NCBI RefSeq assembly: GCF_001544295.1
Contig: NZ_BCQF01000019.1
Coordinates: 1-56,646 of the forward strand
DNA from: Enterococcus pseudoavium NBRC 100491
Lineage (GTDB): Bacteria; Bacillota; Bacilli; Lactobacillales; Enterococcaceae
Direction of reading: 5' to 3'
Length of the DNA stretch: 56,646 bases
How positions within the stretch are numbered: the first letter of the stretch is position 1; every line of letters begins with the position of its first letter. The position numbers and the translations under genes are program-made. Under the pieces are notes generated by a model. The model had not been told where the DNA came from. It saw nothing but the letters and a program-made list of their open reading frames with translations, and did not search any database. Positions 27,093-37,212 of this stretch are shown here, in pieces.

Positions 27093-27193
27093 CTTTCAGT
27101 TTGTACTTCAACATCAGCTGTTGATTATCCTTTGTCCTTTTCGGCTTTTCGAACGGAATGCTTCAACCAATGAAATCTACTAGATCAAAATAC

Positions 27194-27394
27194 TTAACTG
27201 GCCCGCTGCCACTTTTGCTCAATGTGGGAATCAGGCGTCTGACGCTGCTCCAGCTTGATGGCAGTCGCTAAGATTTGTCTTTTTCGTTGCGCTTCAAATT
27301 CGTTGATGCGTTCCCAATAACGCGCTTGGGCCTTTTGGTGTCTTCTAACACCGATAAACATAGCGCTAATCAAGATCAATAGAATAAAGATCAT
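27194..27394 (-). CDS. Small single-pass membrane protein (unknown)
   Basis: A 66-residue protein with an N-terminal membrane helix (IFILLILISAMFIGV, about 2-16), then a basic, helical, charged tail rich in R, Q and E (YWERINEFEAQRKRQ). A perfect AGGAGGTG lies 9 bases before the ATG, which supports real translation. No family was recognised. It is monocistronic, between the SDR gene and the lpd operon. Confidence 0.6.
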   Translation of the reverse strand: MIFILLILISAMFIGVRRHQKAQARYWERINEFEAQRKRQILATAIKLEQRQTPDSHIEQKWQRAS

Positions 27395-27507
27395 CCTTTT
27401 CAGCACCTCCTATGCCCTTATTCTACGGTTCTTACGAAAAAACAAATAGGACATATGTCACATATGCGAAAAAACTGCCTAACATCTAGTAGGCAGTTAG
27501 TTTTTGC

Positions 27508-27897
27508 TTATTCATAAAACGGTTCTTTTGCTAACGGATTCTCTGAAAGCCAGCGTTTGAGTGCTTCCGCAAGTTCTGTAGTCATGGAAAACGAAGCCTG
27601 AATCTGCTCCTGAGAAATATGATCCACATGCACACCGGCTGTGATGACACAGTTTCCCGGTAATTCTGCCGCAATCTGTTTTAACAACAACTCCGCCAGG
27701 ACATCATCTTTGTGAAAGCGTCCGTCATGGCTAGGAAAGCGTTGGACTTGCTTTTCCGTCTCCCTTGAAAAGGTAGTCACCGTACCGATATGCGGTGTGT
27801 CGCCGCCGAAAAGACACAGGAACAAATCGTTGCCGATCCATTCAGCCTGCAACTTGATCTCATAGTCGGCAAGCTTGCTAGTAAATATTTTACTCAT
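27508..27897 (-). CDS. lpdD: LpdD-like protein of the UbiX-UbiD decarboxylase operon
   Basis: A 129-residue protein of the small family that accompanies gallate/protocatechuate-type decarboxylases (LpdD in lactobacilli). Recognisable parts are FGGDTPHIGTVTTF (about 30-43) and CVITAGVHVDHIS (about 84-96). Its exact role is not established. It overlaps the end of the ubiX-type gene by 8 bases and is the last gene of the operon. Confidence 0.75.
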   Translation of the reverse strand: MSKIFTSKLADYEIKLQAEWIGNDLFLCLFGGDTPHIGTVTTFSRETEKQVQRFPSHDGRFHKDDVLAELLLKQIAAELPGNCVITAGVHVDHISQEQIQASFSMTTELAEALKRWLSENPLAKEPFYE

Positions 27898-28459
27898 GGT
27901 CTTTCCACCGTCCCGAAACGTGGTTTTCGATTCCTAACGCATCCAGCAATTTCATCGACTGATGGGCCACGATCTCGTCGATTGTCTTTGGCTGGCTGTA
28001 AAATGCTGGGATCGGCGGGATGATTTGGACACCCAATCGTGCTAGCTTGGTTAGATTTTCTAAATGGATCGCATTCAGCGGTGTTTCCCGCGGAACTAGA
28101 ATCAACTTGCGCTGTTCCTTCAGAGTCACGTCTGCTGCTCGAGAAATCAGATTGTCACCAAAGCCCAGCGAAATGCCAGCGACTGTTTTCATACTTGCCG
28201 GGACAATCACCATGCCATCCGTTAAAAATGAGCCGCTGGCAACTGCCGCGCCTAAATCACGATTACTGTAATGATAATCCAGCAGCCCCTCCAGCTCCTG
28301 TAAGCTCAGATCCGACTCCAGCTTCAAGTTTTGTTTGGCCCAATCACTGATGATCCCGTGAGTTTCGATCGTAGGATCAGCCTTCAAACGGTTGATCAAA
28401 TCAATCGCATAAACAATCCCCGACGCTCCGCTGATTCCTATAACAATACGCTTTTTCAT
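27890..28459 (-). CDS. lpdB: UbiX-family flavin prenyltransferase
   Basis: A 189-residue flavoprotein of the UbiX/Pad1 family, which makes prenylated FMN, the cofactor of UbiD decarboxylases. The N-terminal FMN loop GISGASGIVYAIDL (about 6-19) and the central PASMKTVAGISLGFGDNLI (about 101-120) with the family's catalytic serine/glutamate region are present. The ATG at 28459 has GGTGAGG upstream and lies 9 bases after the ubiD stop. It remains intact although its partner decarboxylase gene carries a stop codon. Confidence 0.93.
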   Translation of the reverse strand: MKKRIVIGISGASGIVYAIDLINRLKADPTIETHGIISDWAKQNLKLESDLSLQELEGLLDYHYSNRDLGAAVASGSFLTDGMVIVPASMKTVAGISLGFGDNLISRAADVTLKEQRKLILVPRETPLNAIHLENLTKLARLGVQIIPPIPAFYSQPKTIDEIVAHQSMKLLDALGIENHVSGRWKDHE

Positions 28460-28468
28460 TTGCCTCAC

Positions 28469-29932
28469 CTACTTCAAATATTTTTCCCAATTAGCCACTT
28501 CTTTGAATTCCGCCCGAACAAAATCAGCCTTCAAATCAAACGGAACGGTGCCGTCTAAGATCGTTTTGCTGCTCATTCCACGGAAGCGGATCGATTTTGG
28601 ATCATATTCTGGTCGTTCAGACGGATCGAGTGGATGATTCCGCATACCCGGCAACACGAGAATATCCTGATCACCTTGGAAGCGGGTGTTCAAGGTCCAC
28701 ATCACGTCATTCATATCAAAAATATCGACATCATCATCCACTAAGATGACGGTTTTTAATTCTTTAAAAGCTGACAGGGCCAAGATCGCCGCTTGCCGCT
28801 GGATCCCTTCATCCGCTTCCGTTTCCTTGTGGATCTGTAAAATCGACATTAATTTTCCGCCGCCTGCAGGTGGATTATAAACATTGGTGACCTTTCCGGG
28901 AATCGCTTTGTCAACTAAATCCAAAATACTGGCTTCAGTCGGAATCCCCGCCATCGACACATGTTCTTCGGAAGGGCCGATCGTTGTCTGCATGATCGGA
29001 CGGTCTTTGCGATGCGTGATCGCCTTGACTTTCACCACGTTGACTGCCGGATTGGCGTCGCCATTGTAGCCGGGAAATTCCGGCATCGCTTTGCCAGTCT
29101 TCGTGTTAATGTCCTCTTGGATCGTTTGATGAGGTAAAATCTCGGCTTCAATAATAAATTCTGAGCGGGCGATCCCGACTTCATCGACTGCCACGCCATC
29201 AACTAATTGAACAGGCTCTTGACGCAAGGCACCAGCTACCCATAATTCGTTATAGCCAAGCGGTGTGGTAGGCGGCTCAAAGGTCGTCCCGATGGAAATC
29301 GCCGGGTCCAGCCCAATATTGATCGTGATGGGCATCGGTTGATTCAACGCTTCGTATTGCTTTTGAAAATGGCCGATATGGCGACCACCGGGCATGATAT
29401 ACATGCCGATCGTGTCTTTATCTTCTAACACCATCCGATGAATCGTCACATCACTCATGGTTTTATCAGGATCAGAGCCATAAACTACCCCCATTGTGAT
29501 GTATGGGCCGGCATCATATTCTGTATTGGTCGGTGCCGCTAAAATTTTACGAATATCAAAACCTTCATCACTTGCCAAATGAACGACTTCCTACGCAGGG
29601 GCCTCAGCCTTTGAGACTTTCACCGGCTTAACAGGATTTTGCACCGCATCCTTCAGTAATCGTCCTAAATGTTTCGGATCATGATGCAAAATTTTCCCCA
29701 CGCGCTCACGACTGGCGATAATTCCAATCAAGACGCGCGAAGCGGGAAAGCCTTTGACGTTGTTAAACATCATGGCCGGTCCTTCTTTGGTAGGCCGTTG
29801 GACTGTTCCCCCAGCTCCGATATAGCGGTAAACACCGGATAATTCTGCGTGTGGATCAACTGCTACGTCCGTTTCATGGTATTCTCCCGGCATTTCCTTT
29901 AGTTCAGCTAGAACTTTTCGCAAATCATACAT
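28469..29932 (-). pseudogene. lpdC: UbiD-family decarboxylase (LpdC-like), interrupted by one in-frame TAG
   Basis: The reading frame runs 487 codons from the ATG at 29932 (AAGGAGG upstream) to 28469, the usual length of LpdC-type gallate/protocatechuate decarboxylases, but codon 114 (29591-29593) is TAG. The frame continues unbroken on both sides (...AEAPA, stop, EVVHLASDEGFDIRK...), so a single base change, for example CAG to TAG, accounts for it. The catalytic UbiD regions (GPSEEHVSMAGIPTEA, VNVVKVKAITHR, DDDVDIFD) lie in the distal part. The distal part has no credible ribosome site. Unless the codon is read through, the decarboxylase is lost. Confidence 0.9.
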
Positions 29933-30018
29933 AAAAAAGCCTCCTTGTATTGTGGTCGATCTCATAAACTAAGCTTAGGCTCATCCATGACACAATACAA
30001 TTCAGCTTTCACTCTAAT

Positions 30019-30900
30019 TTATTCCATTTTAGAATAGTTCGATTGTAAAAATTTGAAAAATTCTTTTGGCGCAGGTGCATCGGCTGCTTCAGATAGATAG
30101 AAATTCAAAAAACTTTCTTTGGTGGGCTCGATTTTTCGAACAACTAATTCCTTTGACAACGAGCTGCCTAATGATTTTTCCATGATCAGGGAGATGCCTA
30201 ACCCTTCTTCGATCATCCGCAAAATCAAGTCGATCCGCGTTCCTTGATAATTTATTTCAGGAGTGAAGCCCGCCTCACGGCAAAGCTCTTCCACGGAATA
30301 ATAGGGACTAGCTGGCAACCCCAATAGCAAAAAAATTTCCTCTTCCAGTTCGGTCAGCGGAATCGTTGCCTTTTCCGCTAACGGATGACTCTTAGGCATG
30401 ACCGCTACAAAGCGATCCTTTTCCGTCCGTATAAAGTTTTTACCCACTTGCTCCTTTAATGAACGAAAGAAATAGATCGTATTCTTTTCAATTTCAAAAT
30501 CTCCTAGCGCTGTCGCTTCAGATTCCTGCAAATTCAAATGGATCTCAGGATGTTGTTTCAAAAAGGTCGTTAATAACTCAAAGCCCCGATAATTCGGCAT
30601 CGTCGGGATCGTATGGACAGTCAGGACCCGCTCTTTTTTCTCGCGATATTCGGTCAAGGTCTCTGCCAACGCTTGGTAATCCTGGACGATTCTTTTGATC
30701 TTCGGTAATAGCAACCGTCCTTCTTCTGTCAGTTGAATCTGCCGATTGCTGCGGTCAACCAGCGGCACCTGCAGCTCTTTTTCCAGTGCACTGATTTTTT
30801 TCGAGACATTTCCCTGCGTCATATAATTCCGTTCGGCCGTTTCCGTATAGTTCAAGGTTTCTGTCAAATCAAGAAACAGCTGTAATTTTTGCTGATCCAT
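30019..30900 (-). CDS. LysR-family regulator of the lpd operon
   Basis: A 293-residue LysR regulator: N-terminal winged helix (ETAERNYMTQGNVSKKISALEKEL, about 17-40) and the two-lobed effector domain (about 90-290). It lies upstream of and co-oriented with the decarboxylase operon, as for regulators of phenolic-acid decarboxylases. The same 15-base imperfect palindrome occurs before its own start and at its 3' end, ahead of lpdC, so it probably controls both. The expected inducer is a hydroxybenzoate such as gallate or protocatechuate; this is inference from the target genes. Confidence 0.9.
   Translation of the reverse strand: MDQQKLQLFLDLTETLNYTETAERNYMTQGNVSKKISALEKELQVPLVDRSNRQIQLTEEGRLLLPKIKRIVQDYQALAETLTEYREKKERVLTVHTIPTMPNYRGFELLTTFLKQHPEIHLNLQESEATALGDFEIEKNTIYFFRSLKEQVGKNFIRTEKDRFVAVMPKSHPLAEKATIPLTELEEEIFLLLGLPASPYYSVEELCREAGFTPEINYQGTRIDLILRMIEEGLGISLIMEKSLGSSLSKELVVRKIEPTKESFLNFYLSEAADAPAPKEFFKFLQSNYSKME
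30021..30035. promoter_or_regulatory. Proposed LysR site ahead of lpdC
   Basis: ATTCCATTTTAGAAT, overlapping the stop codon of the LysR gene and about 90 bases before the lpdC start. It matches the site at 30927-30941 except at two positions and keeps a T-N11-A-like dyad. Confidence 0.6.
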
Positions 30901-30926
30901 CGCCTCACACCCTTTTATGATTTTTC

Positions 30927-30941
30927 ATTCCATTTAGGAAT
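30927..30941. promoter_or_regulatory. Proposed LysR autoregulatory site
   Basis: ATTCCATTTAGGAAT, perfect 5-bp arms, 27 bases before the LysR start codon and next to a TATATT-like -10 on the minus strand. Confidence 0.6.
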
Positions 30942-30967
30942 AATATAGAGCAAAATGATTCAGCTTG

Positions 30968-31540
30968 CTAGGGCTGCTTTTTGAGCAACAAGGCTTTTTT
31001 GATCATTTTATGATAATAGGGACGCATTTCTTCTTCTGCGACTGCCTGATCGATAGCTGCAATCTCGATCCATTTCACATCGCTATTCTCATCTTCTTTG
31101 ACCTGCAGCGCCTGATCTTCCGGTGCCATAAAAAGATAGGTCGTATTGATGTGATAGTGCTCTTTAATAAACTGCCCTCTTTTGTAGTGCTCGTGTACCG
31201 GCAAAATATCAAAGGCAAACAGGCCTTCGTGGAGCAGCTGATACTCCGTGATCCCCGTTTCCTCCGCTAATTCCTTTTTAGCCACCCGTAAAAGATCACT
31301 GCAGCCATCTGCATGACCACCTGTCCAAGAATAAGATTGATAAATATTGTGGTAAACCATCAGTACCTTGTCATAACTAGGATTAACGACCCAAGCCGAG
31401 GAAGAAAAATGATAGTCGGTGTTTGCTCGTGTCAGTAAATGCTCTTGAAATTGCAGCTTGTCTAAAAATAGTTTTTTATCTGCCGCTTCTTCTTCAGTAA
31501 ATGGTTCATAAGCCTGGATCTCTTCAATCAGTTTCTTCAC
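30968..31540 (-). CDS. Nudix hydrolase
   Basis: A 190-residue Nudix-fold hydrolase. The Nudix box reads GHADGCSDLLRVAKKELAEE then TG; the metal-binding core (KELAEE for REUXEE) is kept, but the first glutamate of the consensus is serine. N-terminal YEPFTEEEAADKK and FSSSAWVVNP fit the IPP-isomerase-like or unspecific NUDIX group. Substrate unknown. A GTG start at 31540 is chosen because GAGGGG lies 7 bases upstream; the open frame to 31612 has no ribosome site. Confidence 0.85.
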   Translation of the reverse strand: MKKLIEEIQAYEPFTEEEAADKKLFLDKLQFQEHLLTRANTDYHFSSSAWVVNPSYDKVLMVYHNIYQSYSWTGGHADGCSDLLRVAKKELAEETGITEYQLLHEGLFAFDILPVHEHYKRGQFIKEHYHINTTYLFMAPEDQALQVKEDENSDVKWIEIAAIDQAVAEEEMRPYYHKMIKKALLLKKQP

Positions 31541-31624
31541 GATACTGCCCCTCTTCTTATCGATTGCTTTATGTATAGAATATAACAAAGAGGCTGCAGC
31601 TTCTAGCCACAACCTCTCAACTTC

Positions 31625-32476
31625 TTATTTCGCACGGACCGGCAACCAAACTTGGAAATGAGCGTCTGTCGGATTGGCATCTAAATACAATTCAATGTCC
31701 GGCAATTCCGCATACTCAAACCCAGAAGTCGGCAGCCATTCCTGAAAAATTTGCCGCTGCAACGCTTGAATCGCTCCTGGCATCGGACCTGTTCCACTAA
31801 AGATCGCCCATTTTGCTGCTGGAATCTCATACTGCTGAAAATCTGCCGGAACTTCCTCGCTAGCCACCGCAATCGCATATTCCCAGTTCTCTTCCGTCTC
31901 GGCCGTCATTAAACTGATCCCCATCACTCCCGGATTGGCTTGATCCATCAATGGCAACAATTGCTGCAACTGACCACTTGTGCTGACTTCATTCCAAAAT
32001 TGAGGAATCTCTTTTTGTGCTTTCTCCATGTCTTTGGCTAATTTAAGACTAACTCCGGTTACTTTGAATGCTGCTTTGTCGATTAATTGATATTCCATCG
32101 CATTAACACCCTTTACTGTAATTTTGAAGGTCAACATCGGATAGCTAGTCAATTTGACACCGGCTTGCTTAGCGGCTTGTGGCGTGATCTGATGCACACT
32201 TTTAAAGACTCGATTAAAAGACGTCGGTGAATCATAGCCATACTTATTGGCCACATCGATTACCTTTTCACCCCGCTGCAAATCAACTCCCGCCAAGCTC
32301 ATCTTACGACGGCGAATATACTCCCCCAGCGTCACCCCAGCGATATACGAAAACATTCGCTGATAATGATAACTAGAACACTGCGCCAATTGCGCCGCCC
32401 GTTCTAGGTCGATCGTAGTTGTCAAATTTTCCTCAACATAAGCAATACTGTTATTAAATTGATCCAACCATTCCAT
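31625..32476 (-). CDS. AraC-family regulator with GyrI-like effector domain
   Basis: A 283-residue protein. Two AraC helix-turn-helix motifs lie at about 20-105 (AQLAQCSSYHYQRMFSYIAG; VANKYGYDSPTSFNRVFKS). A GyrI-like/SOUL-type small-molecule binding domain follows from about 125 to the end. Such one-protein regulators bind cationic drugs or other small molecules and activate efflux or detoxification genes. GGAGG lies 6 bases before the ATG. Compare the AT-rich island, where the same two domains are encoded by two separate genes. Confidence 0.9.
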   Translation of the reverse strand: MEWLDQFNNSIAYVEENLTTTIDLERAAQLAQCSSYHYQRMFSYIAGVTLGEYIRRRKMSLAGVDLQRGEKVIDVANKYGYDSPTSFNRVFKSVHQITPQAAKQAGVKLTSYPMLTFKITVKGVNAMEYQLIDKAAFKVTGVSLKLAKDMEKAQKEIPQFWNEVSTSGQLQQLLPLMDQANPGVMGISLMTAETEENWEYAIAVASEEVPADFQQYEIPAAKWAIFSGTGPMPGAIQALQRQIFQEWLPTSGFEYAELPDIELYLDANPTDAHFQVWLPVRAK

Positions 32477-32549
32477 TCATCTTCCTCCTGCTTCTACTAT
32501 AATAGGACCAGTAAAGAAATACCTCTCAGAACGTGCCGACTTTTGCGAG

Positions 32550-33701
32550 CTAGAACTCTAGCTGCGCCAATCGATCAAAGGCTTCTGCTAAGACTTCCAA
32601 TGGCTGGGTGGCAGCCAAGCGAATATAATCGTCGCCCACCGTTTCGCCAAACGCTTTTCCTGGAACGAACAGCACGCCGCTTTGCTCCAAAACTTTTTCC
32701 ACAAACGTCACTGAATCGAGTCCGCTTTTACTGATATTAATAAAAGCATACATGCTCCCAGCGACCGAAGGCAAGGACAAATAAGGAATTTCCGCTACTC
32801 TTTTTTCAATATAAGCTAAACGCTCCTTAAAAATCGCAACTGTTGGCGGGACTAGTTCCTCATAATGCTTCAACGCATAAATCGCCCCCCGCTGTGAAGC
32901 CGTCGGTGCAGAATAGGTGATACTCTCATTGATCATCCCAGCGACTTGGTTGATATAATCCGGCGCGATCATGTAACCTAAACGCCAGCCTGTCATGGCA
33001 AAGCCCTTTGACACACCGCTAATGGTAATGGTATTTTCTGGCGCAAGGCTAGCCATCGGCACGAATTTCTCCTTAAAAGCAAAGTCTTCATAGATTTCAT
33101 CAGAAATAATGAATAAATCCTGCTCGATCGCTACTTCCGCGATTTGTTTCAAGGTCGCTTCGGAAAAAACGGCGCCTGTTGGATTATTCGGTGAATTGAT
33201 GATGATCGCCTTTGTTCGATCCGTGATGGCGGCTTTTAAATCTGCCACAGCTAATTGAAAACCATTTTCCTCATACGTCGGGACAAAAACAGGGGTCCCA
33301 CCCGATAAAACAACCTGTTCACGATACGGTGAAAAATAAGGTTCATGAATAATCACTTCATCGCCGGGATCAAGCAGTACCTGCATGACTAGATACATCC
33401 CATGCAACGCACCGACCGTTGCCCGAACTTGATTGACTTGAAAGCTTAAATCGTATTTTTTTTGATAAAAATCAACGACGGTCTGTAAAAATTCCTTACT
33501 ACCATCCGGTGCGGTATAATTCGTAGCACCATTTTTCACATCGGTATACGCTGCTTCAATAATTGCCGGATTGGTGATCAAATCGGGATCACCAATCGAC
33601 AAATCAATAATATTCTCTTTTTCTTTTGCTAAAACGGCAATCTTCATCAGCAAATTTTCTGCCGGCTGCTGGAAGCGTTGCGCGATTTTCTTTTTATCCA
33701 T
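32550..33701 (-). CDS. Class I/II PLP-dependent aminotransferase
   Basis: A 383-residue fold-type I aminotransferase of the aspartate/aromatic (PatA-like) group. NSPNNPTGAVF (about 168), DEIYEDF (about 200) and the PLP lysine in TISGVSKGFAMTGWRLGY (about 228-245) are present. It follows the amino-acid ABC transporter genes by 20 bases and probably belongs to that operon, so it may act on an imported amino acid. Exact specificity cannot be read from the sequence. Confidence 0.9.
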   Translation of the reverse strand: MDKKKIAQRFQQPAENLLMKIAVLAKEKENIIDLSIGDPDLITNPAIIEAAYTDVKNGATNYTAPDGSKEFLQTVVDFYQKKYDLSFQVNQVRATVGALHGMYLVMQVLLDPGDEVIIHEPYFSPYREQVVLSGGTPVFVPTYEENGFQLAVADLKAAITDRTKAIIINSPNNPTGAVFSEATLKQIAEVAIEQDLFIISDEIYEDFAFKEKFVPMASLAPENTITISGVSKGFAMTGWRLGYMIAPDYINQVAGMINESITYSAPTASQRGAIYALKHYEELVPPTVAIFKERLAYIEKRVAEIPYLSLPSVAGSMYAFINISKSGLDSVTFVEKVLEQSGVLFVPGKAFGETVGDDYIRLAATQPLEVLAEAFDRLAQLEF

Positions 33702-33721
33702 CCTGATTCCTCCCCCGCTAA

Positions 33722-34436
<715 letters not shown>

Positions 34437-34444
<8 letters not shown>

Positions 34445-35888
34445 TCAGACCCATTCTCCTTTCAACTAATCCCAATAGGCGGGAAATACAGAAGGTTAAG
34501 ACAAAGTAGATCAGTGAAACCAGCACGTATGGTAAGAACGGCTTGAAGCTGGCCCCTTGGACCACCCCTGTCTGGAAGATCAATTCTGATACCCCGATAA
34601 CCGAAACGACCGAAGATTCTTTAATGATCGTCACGAATTCATTTCCCAATGCCGGCAAGATATTTTTGATGGCTTGCGGGAACACGATGAAACGCATCGC
34701 TTCTTTTTGGTTCATTCCCAATGAACGCGCAGCTTCCATTTGACCTTTGTTGACCGCATTGATCCCTGCCCGCACGATTTCTGCAACATAGGCTGCACTG
34801 TTCAACGAGACCGCGATACAACCTGCCAGTAATTTCGACAAGTCTAACCCGATCACCCCTGTTCCGAAATATACGATAAAGATTTGAACCAATAAGGGTG
34901 TCCCCCGCACATACTCAATGTAGATAACAGCTAAGGCCTTCAAGATTTTGCTCTTGCTAAGTTTCATTAAGGCTAATAAACTACCGAAAATCAAGCCAAA
35001 TAGCACACCTACAAAAGCCAGTAGAATCGTATACTTTGCTCCGTCTAAATAGTAGGGCCCATATTTTTGCAAGAAAGATTGTTCTCCTTGGAACATCAGT
35101 TCATTGGCATCTTTTTGATAGCCTTTTAGTAAATCCTTGTCATTGATCGTTTTGATCGAAGCGTTGACGTGCTTCTGTAATTCCGGTGTATTTTTCGACA
35201 TTGCAATCGCCGTCATTTTTTCCCCTTGTTCAAATTTCACAGGGGCCAGTTCTACATTGTCACTTTGTTGAACATAGGCTTCCGCAACCGGCTGCTCCAA
35301 CACAACGGCTTCAACTTTTTTATTCAATAGATTGTTGATTAAATCGGGAACTTTCTGCAACGATGTTGGTTCCGCTCCAGTCATTTCATTTTTAACTAAA
35401 TCCTCTTGTGTCGTTTGCTTTTGTGCCCCGACGGCCATTCCTTTAAAATCTGCTGTCGTCTTGAATTTGTCCTCGTCGCCTTTACGAACTAGAACCTTTT
35501 GCTGAACGATGAAATACGGATCTGAAAAATCCACTTCCTTCAACCGTTCTTCCGTAATCGCCATACCGGAAATAACCAAATCGATCTTGCCTGTTTTCAA
35601 AGCGCCCAATAACGCATCAAAACCAAGTTCTTCAATTTTCAGCTTCACGCCCATGTCCTTCGCAATTTTTTTAGCGATCGACACATCAAAGCCGACGATT
35701 TTATCCTTTCCATCCACCTCCGCATGGAACTCATACGGGGCATAATCTGCCGACAAGCCGACGACCAACTCTCCGCTTTGTTGAATCCGTTCGTAGATTG
35801 CATCTTGTTCTGCTCCTTGTGCCTTTGCCGGTAAAAAGCTCAACAGCATCAGTAAAACTGTAAGTAATGCGCCAATTTTCTTTTTCAT
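34437..35888 (-). CDS. Amino acid ABC transporter, fused binding protein and permease
   Basis: A 483-residue fusion typical of lactic acid bacteria. A signal peptide (about 1-24, [19 protein letters not shown]) leads to one periplasmic-type solute-binding domain (about 35-255, with [14 protein letters not shown] and [19 protein letters not shown]), then a permease domain with five or so helices (about 285-480) holding the [22 protein letters not shown] coupling loop. The tethered binding domain replaces a free lipoprotein. The ATG at 35888 has GGAG 8 bases upstream. Operon partner is the overlapping GlnQ-like ATPase. Confidence 0.93.
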
Positions 35889-35965
35889 CCATCCCACTCC
35901 TTTTTTAAACAATGAATAATAATATGATTATACGAATAATAAAAGAATAAATATCCAAAAGTTGC

Positions 35966-35995
35966 TTGCGTTTATACTACCATAACCATTATAAT
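35966..35995 (+). promoter_or_regulatory. Promoter of the GldA-like gene
   Basis: TTGCGT (35966-35971), 18 bases, TATAAT (35990-35995), about 40 bases before the start codon. Confidence 0.5.
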
Positions 35996-36037
35996 AAAAA
36001 AAGAGGAATCTAAAAAAATAATGAAAGAAGTTTTTCC

Positions 36038-37120
36038 ATGTCAAAACAACTAATCGTCCGCGGTGCGCCGCAGGAATATGAATTAAAAGCCCATGCTTGG
36101 GACTCGTTGGAATCCCATCTTAATAGAAGAAAAATGAAGAATGTTCTGATTCTCCATGGTGAAAAATCTTGGCAGGCCGTTAAGCCTTCTTTTCCAGAAC
36201 TATCAATAACAACTACTTTCCATTATTATGGTGGTCAGTGCACCGATGCCGCTGCAGAAAAATTTGCGTCTTTATGCAATAAAGAGGATTTTGATGGCAT
36301 TATTGCAGTGGGCGGCGGAAAAGTTGCAGACTTAGGAAAGCTTGTGGCCTATAAAGTCCAGCTAGCCATCATCATCTTGCCCACTCTAGCAGCCACTTGC
36401 GCTGCTTATACACCATTAAGTGTGGTCTATGACGAGTCTGGCGTCATGCTACGCTACGATGTCTTTCCCAAAGCCAGTGACCTTGTATTAATCGATCCTG
36501 AGATTATTTTGCATTCACCGCGGGAATTGATGATCGCCGGGATCGGCGACACCTTGGCAAAATGGTATGAATCTCATGCAATCATTTCACAATTGACCGT
36601 CAAGCCAGTCGAAGTCCAAGTAGCAGCGTTTGCTGCTCAAAAATGTCGCGAGATTCTGCTCACTCAAAGTATGGAAGCCTTAGCCGCGATGGCTAATAAA
36701 CAGATCAATCAAGCCTTTATTGATGTGGTCGAAGCCAACATCTTATTGGCCGGCATGGTGGGGGGCTTTGGCGATGAATATGGTCGAACCGCTGGTGCTC
36801 ACTCACTCCACGATGCGATGACCGTCTTACCTGACAGCCATCACCAGCTCCATGGCAATAAAGTAGCCTACGGGATCCTAGTTCAATTGATGATCGAGGA
36901 GAATTTGGCGGAGATCGAAAAACTTCTGCCCTTCTATCATCAACTAGATTTACCTACAAACTTAGCCGCAATGGATTTATATTTGACGGAAGAGGACTAT
37001 CGAGCGGTTGCCGAGCGCGCCTGCAGTCCCGGTGAGATGATTCATTTAATGAAGCAAACCATCACACCAGAACTAGTGATTCAAAAAATGAAGGCCTTAG
37101 AAACCTTGATGCAAAAATAA
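36038..37120 (+). CDS. Iron-containing alcohol dehydrogenase, glycerol-dehydrogenase type
   Basis: A 360-residue family III alcohol dehydrogenase of the GldA group. GGGK (92-95) is the NAD loop. Metal ligands are probably D171 (GIGDTLAKWYE), H255 or H258 (AGAHSLHDAM) and H272 (QLHGNKVAYG). The ribosome site is weak (AAGAAG). No dihydroxyacetone kinase gene is adjacent, so it may act on another polyol or ketol. Its stop codon lies at the very edge of the left inverted repeat of the downstream island. Confidence 0.88.
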   Translation: MSKQLIVRGAPQEYELKAHAWDSLESHLNRRKMKNVLILHGEKSWQAVKPSFPELSITTTFHYYGGQCTDAAAEKFASLCNKEDFDGIIAVGGGKVADLGKLVAYKVQLAIIILPTLAATCAAYTPLSVVYDESGVMLRYDVFPKASDLVLIDPEIILHSPRELMIAGIGDTLAKWYESHAIISQLTVKPVEVQVAAFAAQKCREILLTQSMEALAAMANKQINQAFIDVVEANILLAGMVGGFGDEYGRTAGAHSLHDAMTVLPDSHHQLHGNKVAYGILVQLMIEENLAEIEKLLPFYHQLDLPTNLAAMDLYLTEEDYRAVAERACSPGEMIHLMKQTITPELVIQKMKALETLMQK

Positions 37121-37155
37121 AAAAGAGAACTTGCGATTTAGCTAGGTGCCCATAA
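37120..37155 (+). repeat. Left terminal inverted repeat of the island
   Basis: Starts AAAAAGAGAACTTGCGA and abuts the stop codon of the GldA-like gene. Pairs with 39781-39816 in inverse orientation. Confidence 0.75.
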
Positions 37156-37175
37156 CCTACTAAATTGAGATAGTG

Positions 37176-37206
37176 CCCGACAAGTGAAAGCTTGTCGGGT
37201 CTTTTG
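37176..37206. terminator. Hairpin at the end of the recombinase remnant
   Basis: CCCGACAAG / CTTGTCGGG with a 6-base loop, then TCTTTTGTT on the plus strand. A similar hairpin occurs at 56304-56330. Confidence 0.7.
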
Positions 37207-37212
37207 TTGTCT

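Noticed and set aside
27062-27193. Short minus-strand frame ending MLKYKLKEFPRFAEIDE
   Set aside because: Only about 17 codons from its ATG with no ribosome site; it may be a gene remnant, but nothing identifies it.
28469-29578. Separate 369-residue UbiD gene starting at a TTG
   Set aside because: It is in the same frame as the upstream fragment, lacks a ribosome site, and is simply the part after the in-frame TAG.
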